A stretch of 64,000 nt of DNA, taken from contig NC_045139.1 in assembly GCF_008831285.2 (NCBI RefSeq), positions 21,308,412 through 21,372,411 of the forward strand, written 5' to 3'. Positions 10,782 through 23,500 of this stretch are shown in pieces. The notes below the pieces were generated by a model. The model ran no database searches. It was not told where the DNA came from and was given only the letters and a program-made list of their open reading frames with translations. Source of the DNA: Nymphaea colorata (taxonomy: Eukaryota; Streptophyta; Magnoliopsida; Nymphaeales; Nymphaeaceae). Position 1 is the first letter of the stretch, and the number at the start of each line of letters is the position of its first letter. The position numbers and the translations under genes are program-made.

Positions 10782-13700
10782 CATATAGATAGATATAAGG
10801 ATTCAAATCTGATGGATGATGGACGACGGATGTTGCAGATAGTTAAAACCTATGTCACACGGATACGTGGGATTAGCCCACGTATCCATATCGATACGCC
10901 GATACGACGATCCGGATATGGATACTTTTGGATCGGGTTTGGGTCAGACCCGAACCAAACCTTAAAAAAATGATCCGTTAAATGAAATTAGGTCGACCAC
11001 TCGACCTTCTTCCTTTTTCACCCGACGTTCTTCTTCTTCACCCAACGGCAGACCTTCACCCGACGAGCGATGGTGGCGGCAGTGACGACTTCCGGCAACC
11101 CACGGCGACGTCCGGTCGTCGCTAGCAACAGCCGGCGATGGACAGGTAAGTGGATTTTTTTTTTCGTTTCGAGTTTAATGTGTTCTTCTTCTTCATTTGG
11201 GGGTTTTTAAGGGTTTTCAGATTGCTTCAACTCATTCACTTACCTGTCCAATGAAGCGTGATGCGTGATGCGTGATTATGTTGGATTGCTTCAACACATT
11301 TTCTGCGACTCTTTCTTACCAACATAAATGGATTATGAGCTGCGCTACTAATCGGGAGTTCAACAACATATTTGGTCTTCAGAAATGCAAGTTTAGAACC
11401 ATTTTAAATGTTGGGTTTTCAGACCTTTCACTGCGTTGAGATCAGATCTTATGACAAACTGAAGATAGTTAACTGCATTAGAATCTTATGGGTTATACAA
11501 CTCATTCCAAGTACATTTAGATAGTAAGATCCAGCTAACGAGCCCGTGTGCCGTGATAAGGTATCAGAGCATAAAAATATATATTCAAGATCTCTGTGAA
11601 CTAGAGATTTTCAACAGCAAGAGACTAGAGAGTTAAGTTGCTCATCATCGACTGGCCTGGCGACTGCAGTACTACTGCGTTCGCAAGGGAGAAAAATCAT
11701 TTTCAAAAAGGATTCATTGCGCTAGTTTAATTTCTATTATTCTATACTATATGATGCGACGAAATATAGACTTGTACAGTGTATTATTTCAGCTATGTTG
11801 ATTGTTTGTTTGTTGAACTATTGTGTTTTATTCCTTCAAAACCATGTTCATTATATGTTTTAATGTAGTATGGTGGACAAAGGAAAGGGAGTCTCTTCTC
11901 AACCTACAAGTTCAAGTTGTGGATCTGGATCAGCTGCATCTATTGCACAAGAAGAACGACTACCATTATGGTCATACGTGAAAATAATAGAGAAAACTCC
12001 AAAAGGTGGTGGAAATTCAGTTTTTCGATGTTCTTTTTGTGGGAATGAGTTCACTGGATCATATACAAGAGTTAAAGCGCATCTGCTAAAAATCCCTAAA
12101 CAAGGAATTCAAGTATGTAAAAAAATCAGTAAGGAGAGTTTGGGTTAGTTGAAGATAGAACAGGAAGCTTTTGAGATGAAAAAGGGCATGACATCTTTCG
12201 GTTATATTGACATTGCTTCAATTTCAAATGATGCTGTGAAGGATGGTCTGAAAAAAGAAAAGCTATTGATGTTACTCTGAATCAGAAATCAATTGAGGAG
12301 TCATTTACATTACAAGGGCGGCGAGAATTAGATCTAAAAGTGGCGACATTTTTTTATGCTAATTGCATACCATTTAATGTAGCAAGAAGTCCATTTTGGA
12401 GAGATTTAGTTACATCTATTGCAAATTCTAACTTGTCTGGGTATGTTCTCCCTAGTTCTGAAAGGCTTCGCACTGTACTATTAAAACAACAAAAGACTAG
12501 AGTGAACAAATTGTTAGAGTATCTAAAGGTTAACTTGGGAGCGACATGGAGTTTCTATTGTTTCTGATGGCTGGACAGATTTGCAAAGGTGTCCTCTTAT
12601 TAATTTCATTGCAACTTCAGCAAATGGACCAATTTTCTTGAAAGCAATAGATGCATCTGGTGAATACAAAAGTGTTGAATATTTGAAAGGATTGTTTATG
12701 GAAATGATTGAAGAAGTGGGAAAAGAGAAGGTTGTTCAAATAACAACAGACAATGCACTTGTATGTAGAGCAGCTGGAATTACGATAGAACATGAGTACC
12801 CTCATATCTTTTGGACTCCTTGTGCAGTCCACAGCTTAAATTTGGCTCGAAAGAGTATATGCAATCCACCAAGTAAAGAGCAAGATCCTCAAGCTTATGA
12901 ATTATGTTCATGGATGACTTGGAAAAAGAAGTGAGAAACATCAGAAATTTCATAGTAAATCATCAACGTGCACTTTCCATTTATAACAACCATTCTGATC
13001 TAAAATTGTTAAGAGTTGCAGAGACACGTTTTGCATCCTTAATTGTTATGGTCAAAAGGATAAAAAGGGTTAAAAGTGCATTGATCAGTATGGTGACTGA
13101 TGATGATTGGAATTTTTATCGTGCTGATGATGATGACAAAGCTCAAGAAATCAAAAGACTGATTCTTGAAGACACGTGGTGGGATAAAATCTTTTATTTT
13201 CTTGCATTCACAGAGCCTATTTGCGAGATGTTGAGAGTTCTTGATTGTGATAATTCAATGTTGCACTGTGTTTATGAGATGTGGGATACTATGATTGAAA
13301 AAATCCAAGATGTCATTTTTAAGAATGAGAAAAAAAATATTGCACTTGAAGATTCAACATTTTTTTATCATGTGCATAAAATATTGATTGCACGATGGGA
13401 TAAAAGTAGCAATCCTCTTCAATGCATGACACATACATTAAATCCTAAATATTATGGAAAAAAGTGGCTGGAAGAGGGTATTGGAAGAACCCCACCACAT
13501 ATGGATGCAAAATTATCAAAAAACAGATTGGCATGTATTAATAGGATTTTTATTGATGTACATCAAAATTGCCGAGCTAATGACGAGTTTGAAAGGTTTG
13601 CATCCGGAATTGGAGAAGATGTGTGTGTAACTGCAGATAAAGATGATTATCCATCTATATCTTGGTGGATTAAACATGAATTTACTTATCCTACTCTTCA

Positions 13701-14489
13701 ATACCTTGCTTTCAGATTACTAGTTCAACCTGCTACATCTTCATGCTGTGAGAGAAATTGGAGTACATATTCACAAATCCATACTATCAAATGAAATAAT
13801 CTCACAAGCAAACGTGCAGAAGATTTGGTTTATGTGCATTCTAACCTTCGACTTCTATCACGAGGCAAAAAAGAATACAGGTAAATAAGTATATGATTTA
13901 TTGATTTAGATGTTTTCCTTCTGAGTTCATATTAGCTAATATCATAATAATTACAATTATTTTTTTTTGTCTCGTAGGGACGGAGAAACTAAATCTTGGG
14001 ACGTGAATGTTGAGGACTTTAACTTAGAAGACGACGATGAACTTGAAGTTGTTAATTCAAGATTCGAAGAACCTTCTATTCCATCAACATGTGAAATTGT
14101 GGATGAAGATGAGTCTGAGGACGATGTGGGCATTGACAATGAGTAAAATGATGATAATCAACAATGTTTTGTGGTGAACAATGTTAATGTTTTGTGATAA
14201 ACAATGTTTGTTTGTTTGTTTTTCTCAATTTATAAATTTTTTGAGAATATTATATTTGTTGTATCTGTGTATCCAGAAATTGTGAAACTTGCCATATACG
14301 CACCCGTATCCCCGTATCCGCACCCGTATCACACCCGCACCCGTGTGACATAGGTTAAAACTTAAAACTAAAAATTTTTCACTAGAACACTATAAATTTT
14401 TGTTGTGCCGTAAACCACCATAATGGTCCAATGGCAACTGTTTTTCAATGAGATTTTTAATTTTCAGCCATCCAGCATATTTGAAATCT

Positions 14490-14537
<48 letters not shown>

Positions 14538-17500
14538 TACAATATCATTCTCGGGTTTTTATCGGAGAGGTTTTTTCTACGTATTTATCGGCAAAGTTGT
14601 TTTTTTGGGGGAAAATCTCAGAGTGTTTTAAAAAGATAAAAAAACAAAATGTTTGGTAAAAATACAACAAACGAAAAACTAATAAGTATTGTATTGCATT
14701 TAGGAGGTTATGTTAAATACATAAAACAAGAGGAAATAAACAATTAAACAAAAGTTGAAAAAAATTAAAACGGAAAATGAAATAAAAAATAAATGAAAAA
14801 TCATGAAAAATCACGATAGCATAATTTTTAACGATTTTTTCAATATATCGCCATATTTTCCCGTTTTCATTATTTTTTCGTTAATATCACGATATTTTTG
14901 GATATATATATATATGTATATATATATATTAATTTTTTCAGAATGTATAAAATACAAGAACAAAAGGAAAAGTGAAATTTGATATCTAGACCAGGTTCTG
15001 CTTTCTATCGCAGATTGTCTTAAAATCCTTGTAGAATGATGAATGTAATTCGAATATCAGATTTTCATGAACTTTCTTTCGTTTACGTTACACATCCATT
15101 CACCCGGTTGGATTTGTTAAAAACAACCTAAAATGTGCAAGATGGCTGGCCAACTGCTTGGAATCAGATATCACATATAGTGGATGGCAGAATTATTCTC
15201 TCTCTCTCTCACTCACTCTCTCTCTCTCTTCAAGTGATTGGTGCTCTGGCTCATGCATGAGATCCTTTGGTACTGTTCTCATCATCTGCCTTTTTTAGAA
15301 GTTCCAGCTATTCTGCTGCTGTCGCTTTGCATTTTGGAGCACCTAGGTTTTTGTTGTGCTTTTGATCGCTTCATTTGTTAAGGACTATGTTGTTTTCCTG
15401 GCGTAGTACCTGGGGCCCTCTCTCTACTTTGAGATTGCAGATTGGTTTGCTGTTGATGTTTCTGTATGTTTTAACTTTTATCTACTTTTGGGTTGTTTTA
15501 TTTGATGTTTTGATCTCTGAGGTTACGTTTTGGGCTTGTTGGTCTTAGATTTCTTCCGATCATTTTGATCGGAACATTGTATTTCCTTCCAACTTCTTAT
15601 TGGTAGTGTGTTCTGATTTGTGATGTTGAGATTATCTCTCTCTATCTCTCTCTCTCTCTCTGTATATATACATAGATACATACATATATATAAATATACA
15701 TACATATAGGAATCAAAATCAGCCAGCTACCTCTGTGGCCAGATGGTGTTTCTTTTTTATTTAGTGTCACAAAAGGTGCATTTGCGATGGTCAGTTACTT
15801 CGCCATAGTTTTTAGCTACGGAATGGACCTTTTGTGATGGCTTCAGTGACACAAAATAAAAAGAACAACCATCGGGACATAAACATAGCCGGTTGACTTC
15901 TGAAGTCAGATATTCTTAGCACATAGACCAGTATGATATGCAAGATTGAAAAGAAAAAATTTCACTTGACATTGTTTCTAACAACTTCAAGTATAACATC
16001 TAGAAGTTGATATTTGAATTACAATCTTTTCATAGACAATCAGTTGCCACATCAAATTATCCTGTCAGTATCTGCCCATGGTTTAGAATGAAAGGCTTGC
16101 GTTCACTTTTTTTTCTCTAACAATTTATATTTTGCCTTCAACATAAATTCACTGGTCAAATCACCTTCCTTATTATTATTTGTCACTGTTCTGTTTAAAG
16201 TTTTCATCAATTTCATGAACTTCGAACAGCCAGCGTAGTTATTCATGTTTGCATATTGGGAATCATAGATGACAGCATGTTATCATATGGTGAACTAAAC
16301 AAGTAATTGTTCTTCAATCTAGATTATGCTGAAACTACAGAAGAGAATATACATGGCAGTTAACTAATTATGGACCTGCTACACATGGGAAGCTGGGAGA
16401 AACAAGTCCGATCCTAATACTGTCTGTTCATGATATCAAGGATCCAGAAACAATGCAAGACAAACATAAATTTAATATATAAAGAACATCGAGGATTTGA
16501 GTGCAATTTCAAGTGACATTAAATGGTAAAGCACTAAATACAAAACGGAGAAAATCTGAATGGACCAAGTGATGGAAAATATGCAGTAAATATTGGACGT
16601 GCAAGCATAAACCAATAGCTTTTAGAAGAGCAACATCCTAAAAGAAAGTGAAAAGCTTGACAGATGAATCAACTTACTGTCGATATAGCTGCATGAGTAA
16701 TTTGGATTACATCAATGACAGCGACTACAAGCCCATCTGTCACAAAGAAAGCAACCAAAATGTGGGGAGATGATTCTGAGATAATGCATGTCATAAGATG
16801 AAAAAGTTTAGTCAAGTTACCTCTGTCTACCACTGGAAGATGTAAAAATTTCCCATCATGCATGACATGTAGAGCATCAACAATTGGTGTGTCAACTGTG
16901 GCACATTCGGGATTTGGGGTCATGACCTATCATCAGTTTTCCAAACATTGAAGATTAGAAAGCAGAAAAGGAAAGTGAAAGACACAAGACGATACACAGA
17001 GAAACAAGTTGCTGTAATGCACTGAAGTAGTTGATGGCCTAAAACGTTGTGACTATCGAAACTAATCTAAGAAGTAAGAAGTTATCTATGTTCTATACTA
17101 CAGCTTGGTCAAACTGAACTATGGCAGCCTAAGAATGGAAAGGGTAATTACATCATAAACTATATGTCTCAAACCAGTACAAAAATTCAATGTTTTCTAC
17201 TATCAATATTGTTGAAACGTGTTAGATGGTTCTCGGGACCGGGTCTGGATCCATACCTGATCCATCTTGTAGCCCTTGTTAGGCCTTACTTAAGGATTGT
17301 AACCCTAATCTTGAGAGAGTTAATGAAATCTTAAGAGAGAGGGAGTCTGGTTGCTAGTGGGCACCAGTTCCTCCTCATCTGTGGTTTTTTCCCTCTTGTT
17401 GAGGGTTTTTCCACATTACATCGTGTTCATCGTATTCTTTTTCCCTATATTTTGTGTTTCTACATGGTATCAGAGCCGACGAGTTTGGGAAATTTTTTGG

Positions 17501-20500
17501 GGTTGTGAAGTTCCAACCCTAATCTCTCTATCATTCACTACTGCTCCCGCTGCTGCCGCCGCCACCACCGCCGCCGCCGCCCGGCTGCATCGCTTGAGAC
17601 CCTCTGCGTCGCCCGTGTCTGCCCTGCCCTCTACTCCGCCGCCGCCTGATCTCTTGCCTTATGCTGTTGTTTCTACCCCACGGCGTCGCCTCCCACGTTC
17701 TGCCCGAGATCGCTACTTCCGCTGCTGCTGTTTGCAGTCGCTGGACTGCCTTGGTGACACTCGCAGAAGCTCCCTGCCGCTGACCGCTGTCCCGCTGCCT
17801 TCATCTGCCATCGGTACTTCTTCCTGCTGCCGGTGTCCTGTACTGTCGCCGGTGCCCTTGCTGCCGCTGCCGTCGGTACTTCATCTGTCGTCGGTACTTC
17901 TTTCCCCTTGCTGTCACCCAGGCTCCCTGTTTGGTGCTCCTTCTGTTGTTGTCCTTGTTCTCTTTGCAGGGTTGGTCTGTTGTCATGGCAACGTCTTCCT
18001 CGTCGACCGTCAACACTGATCAAACTGAAATCGGGGCTTATAGAACTGAGAATGTTCTCGTTCAGGTCACTACTATTCGCCTTACCAAGGAGAACTACCA
18101 CCCGTGGTCGGCCGCTATGACTATGGGGATTGCTGGCCGCGATCGGATTGCCTATATCAATGGAAGGAAACCTGAACCGGCAGAGACAAGTGGTGTGTGG
18201 GACACTTGGTTTCTTGAGGATAATCAAGTAAAAACTTGGATTGTCAACTCTGTTTCCGTTGATATCCAACCCCTTATTCTTCGGAAGAAGACTGCTAGAG
18301 ACATGTGGGTGATTTTGGAGAAAATGTATGGCCAGAAGAAAAAGGCTATCCGGACTTACCAACTAATGAAGACTGTCTATGAGCTTCGGCAAGGGAACTT
18401 ATCTATAGCAGATTACTATGGGGCTTTGAAAGTCAAGTGGGAGGATCTTGACTATTATTCTGATGTTACTTGGCACTGTCCCCAAGATCAGGCACTTTAT
18501 GTAGCTAAAGAGTGGGAAAATAGGGTGTTCCTCTTTTTAGCTGGTTTGAATGATGAGTTTGAAGGTGTTAGAAGCCAGATTCTGAATTCAGGAGAAGTGT
18601 CGAGTATTGAAGATGTGTATTCTCGTGTTGAAGCTGAAGAACAGAGAAGGCTGGTTACAACTGGGGGAAAGAGGGATCTCATGTCATATAATGAGAGATC
18701 TGCTCTTGTTAGTCGTGGTCCTGGAGGCACTACTAGATCTCTTCGTAGATGTACTCATTGCAAGAAGACTGGTCATACTGTTGATTTCTGCTGGGATCTT
18801 CATCCAGAGAAAAAGGGTAACAAAGGGAGGTCTTCTAATGGGAAGCCGACTGTGTCTGAGGAAACAAAATCTAGTGGAGGAAAGGTCTCCATTTCTGCTG
18901 AACAGCTTCGTGAACTGAGGGCTTATTTGGGTCGGATCGATGTCAATCAGGTCGAGGCATCAGATGAGACAAAGGCTAATCAAGCTCTTGCCATTGTAGG
19001 GGATAAAGGTAACTCTTGTGTGGGGGAATGGATTGTAGACAATGGTGCTACTCACCACATGACGGGTAACCCTAAATTGTTTCATGAGTATAAGTTGTCT
19101 TCTGGAAAGGAACGAGTATCTCTCGTAGATGGTTCTTCTACCTCTGTGGCAGGAGAAGAGAGTCTGTCCTTGTTGGACAAGTTTCATGTGTGAGGAGTCC
19201 CTCAACTTCTCTTAAATCTCTTGTCAGTTAGTAAACTTACTAAAGAGTTGAATTGTGAACTCATTTTTTCTGCAAATCGTTGTGTTTTGCAGGACTTGGC
19301 GACAGGGAAGAGGATTGGGATTGGTTTGGCGTCTGATGGCTTATATCGTCTTCCCATACGCGTGGCCACGGCTCTTATGACAGCGATCAACAAGACAGAA
19401 AAGCGAAGAGAAGATTGTCTTCAGTCCTTCTTGTATTGGCATGAATGCCTTGGGCATTTACCTTTTGGCATTTTGAAACAGTTGTTTCCCGATTTGTGTT
19501 CCACTCTCAACTTGTCTTTGATTTCTTGTGATGTATGTCAGTTTGCCAAACATGTGAGGGCTTCGTATCCTATTTCTACTAGTTGTGTTAATGAAGTTTT
19601 TTCCTTGGTTCACTCGGATGTGTGGGGGCCTTCGGGAATTCATACCCGTCAAGGTTTTCAATATTTTATAACTTTTATTGATGACTTATCTGTGTACTTG
19701 TTAAAAGATCGCAGTGAGGTACCTCATATCATAAAGACCTTCATTTTACTTGTGCAAACTCAATATGGTGGACCTGTTAAAACCTTTCGATCGGATAATG
19801 ACCGTGAGTATATGTGTCAGTCAGTTGAGAATTTCCTTCGAAAAAAGGGGATTGTTTATGAGACGTCTTGTAGTTATACTCCCCCACAAAACGAGGTGGC
19901 TGAGAGGAAGAATAGCCAACTCCTTAATGTCACCAGAGCCCTTTTGTTTCAGAGGAATCTTCCCAAACACTATTGGGGTGATGCAGTTCTTACTAGTGCG
20001 TATCTCATCAACCGCATGCCCAATCGTGTGTTGAATGGTCGGACTCCCCATTCTTTACTTTTGGGAAGTCGTCAACCTTTTCTCTTCCCCCCTCGTGTTT
20101 TTGGCTGTGTGTGTTTTATTCATGATCACAGTCCCAATGTTAAGAAACTTGATCCCCGGTCTATCAAGGGTGTATTTGTTGGGTATTCTCCTACTCAGAA
20201 AGGGTATAGGTGTCTTGATCCTACCACTGGTCGAGTTTACGTTACGAGGGATGTTACCTTCTTGGAACATGCCTCTTACTTTTGTGAGAATCCTCTTCAG
20301 GGGGAGAAGTCTGTGGTTAGGGAAGAGTATTCTCAGAGTCAGGAGATTCAATTTACAGATTTTTTGGATTACAAGAAAAAAGAACCTCCCACAGTTGTTG
20401 ATGTGGCTGAGAAGGAGGAAGGGTGTGACACCAGAACTGAGAAGGAAGGTCATCGTTTGTTTGGACAGGTCTACTCTAAACAAGGTGCTTGGACAGAGGA

Positions 20501-23500
20501 GGTAACTTATGGTGTGAGGTCTACTTTCAATCCCAATGTCATTCCTTCCCTGGATGAACCAAGTCCTACCTTGAAGACTCAAAATGGGGTTGAAAAAGAA
20601 AATGAAGAACTTCTCATTGCTCTGAGAAAGGGTGTCAGGTCATGTACTCAACACCCGATTGGTAATTTTGTATCTTATTCTAGACTTAGCAAGGATTACA
20701 AGTGTTTTGTATCTTCTCTTTCTTTGGCTGTGATTCCCAGGACCGTTGTTGAAGCTCAAAGTGATTCCAAGTGGGCTGATGCTATGAAAGAAGAAATGGA
20801 AGCCTTGAGAAGAAACATGACATGGGAAGTTGTGAAGATTCTAGAGGCGGCTCACTTGGTTGGATCCAAGTGGGTGTATACCATTAAGTATAAACCAGAT
20901 GGAAGTGTTGAAAGATACAAAGCTCGTCTTGTGGCCAAGGGGTTTAGTCAAAAATATAGGATTGATTACTTAGAGACTTTTGCTCCAATTGCGAAAATGA
21001 AGACAGTTAGAGTTATTATGTCCCTAGCTGTGATGAAGGAGTGGAGGATGTACCAACTCGATGTTAAGAATGTTTTCCTTAATGGTGATCTCGAAGAAGA
21101 AGTGTATATGTGTATGCCCTCAGGATATGAAGAACCAGAGAAATGTTGTAAGCTGAAAAAGGCCTTATATGGCCTCAAGCAGTCGCCCAGAGCATGGTTC
21201 GAACGACTCAGACGAGTGATGCAACATCATGGGTACAATCAAGGGAATGGAAGCCACACTCTATTTGTGAAGAAAAAAAAGGGCAGGGTCACTCTTTTAT
21301 TTGTTTATGTGGATGACATGATTGTCACAGGAGATGATGAGGAGGAGTTCATCAAGTTAAAAGTGTTACTGGCTGTTGAATTTGATCTCAAGGATCTTGG
21401 CAAACTGAGGTATTTTCTTGGTATTGAGATTGCTAGATCTAGTACTGGCCTTGTGCTAAACCAAAGGAAATACACATTAGATCTGTTGGAGGAGACTGGT
21501 AAACTGAGGTGTAGACCCGCTTCTACCCCACTTGATACTGGACACAAGTTAGAGATGGAGAGTTGCTTTGTGAAGAAGCTAAGGGAAGATATCGTCTGGT
21601 TGGAAAGTTGATTTATCTTTACCCTTACGAGACCAGATATCACTTTTGCGGTGAATGTACTGAGTCAATTCATGCATGCACCTACTGATGCACACCTGAA
21701 GGCTGTGGACAGAATATTGTGCTATTTGAAGAGAAATTCTGGCAAAGGACTCTTGTATGTGAAACAAGAGACTGTAGAGATCGATGGGTATTCCGATGCA
21801 GACTAGGCAGGTTGTGCTGATACTAGACGGTCTACCACAAGGTATTGTGTCTACTTGGGAGGAAATTTTGTTGTCTGGAGGAGCAAGAGACAGGATCTGT
21901 GTTCTCGATCTAGTGCTGAGGCAGAGTATAGAGCTATTGCTATGGGAGTGTCAGAGTTACTATGGTTAAAAATATTGTTGACTGATATCGGGATAGAGAT
22001 TGAAGGACCTATGAAGATGTACTGTGACAACAAGTCTGCAATCAACTTAGCCAACAACCCTGTACTACACGACAGACCAAAGCATGTTGAGATTGATCGT
22101 CACTTCTTTCGTGAAAGGATTGATGCTAAAGAGTTAGTCTTACCTTACATGAAGTCTGAAGACCAAACTGCTGATGTTCTGACGAAAGCTCTATCTTTGA
22201 CTTCGTTCGAGAGAAATGTATCCAAGTTGGGCATGTTTGATATGCATGCCCAACTTGAGGGAGAGTGTTGAAACGTGTTAGATGGTTCTCGGGACCGGAT
22301 CTGGATCCATACCCAATCCATCTTGTAGCCCTCGTTGGGCCTTACTTTAGGATTGTAACCCTAATCTTGAGAGAGTTAATGAAATCTTAAGAGAGAGAGA
22401 GTCTGGTTGCTAGTGGGCACCAGTTTCTCCTCATCCGTGGTTTTTTCCCTCTTGTTGAGGGTTTTTCCATGGTACAGCGTGTTCATCGTATTCTTTTTCC
22501 CTATATTTCGTGTTTCTACAAATATAAATGGTAATAGCTTCATAACTTGTGACGTGAAATACAAACCTACATATTCGTTATATCCCTATCACCATTACAA
22601 ATAGTGATAACAGCCAAACCTTAATTTTCACAAAGAATACAAAAACGAGAATATAAAATGATAGAAAACCACTGAAGACGTTTTCCACTATCCCCTTCAT
22701 TTGACCTTACTCATTTTATAACATAATGAGCCACAATTCTACCTAGACCAGTACTACCACTCGGTATTTGAACAGAAGAGTTGGGCACTTCAGCATACCC
22801 CTGATCCTTTTCTCCACCCTATGTTATCTGAGAAATGCCAATAACAACTCTAACTTCGATGTTCTAATTTTGCAACCTTTGATCACCATTCATATGATGA
22901 ACATATTGATATTGCACAACTACATAAAAGTGCTATCCTATCTACCTGGATTTTTTACTCTGCACTCTAAACATGTCAAACTATAGCTACCAAGAAGCTA
23001 GATGAAGACCTCTTCAGCACCCATTCCCTTTCGAAGATGTCTTCTGAAGATATCTGCAAATTATTTCTCCATGTGCTTGTATATTGCTGGAATCCACAGA
23101 TCTACAAGCCTCATATATTTTGTGTGATTTTCTTATTTCTTCATTAGCTTATTTTTTAAAGAGCAAAGTTGATGGACTACGACCTTCTGAGTTGCTGAAT
23201 TTAAGAATTGCATAGGATCCTTCAAAATAATCACCAAAGACATCTACTATGTTACCAGCATACAATGTTTAACTTTGTATTTCACAACTTAATGCTTGTA
23301 GCACAGCAATGGAGATATTGCCTGCCTGGCTGTCTGATATGCTGGTTAAAAGATTTACTTGCCATGGAAGCTAGAATACCCAAGATATGACCTTATCTAA
23401 AGACAATTGATTGGGACATCAAAAAAAGCCACTTAAGTTCAGTCATATTTGGGAATCAAGTGTCTACTTGAATCATTTTACAGCTCTTAGACTCATCCAG

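Larger units (their letters stand above)
17210..22520 (+). mobile_element. Complete-length Ty1/copia LTR retrotransposon
   Basis: The element is 5,311 bp with two LTRs of exactly 255 bp (17210-17464 and 22266-22520), TGTTGAAACG..TTTCTACA ends and a perfect 5-bp duplication AATAT (17205-17209 and 22521-22525). The primer-binding site TGGTATCAGAGC follows the 5' LTR directly and matches the initiator methionine tRNA 3' end. The polypurine tract TTGAGGGAGAG precedes the 3' LTR. Domain order gag, protease, integrase, RT, RNase H makes it copia. I count about 14 differences between the LTRs (about 94.5% identity), so it is not recent. It sits in an intron antisense to the CBSCBSPB gene. Confidence 0.97.

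Noticed and set aside
10561-10806. Minus-strand frame ending in a polar peptide ([11 protein letters not shown]..)
   Set aside because: Half of it is the CA/TA microsatellite and the rest matches nothing I recognise. It sits in an intron, between a solo LTR and a hAT element.
17351-18019. 222-codon open frame at the start of the copia element
   Set aside because: It crosses the LTR, primer-binding site and leader and lies in a different frame from gag; it is Ser/Pro-rich because the leader is CT-rich.
17673-18362. 229-codon minus-strand frame opposite gag
   Set aside because: It is the reverse shadow of the gag leader and has no domain.
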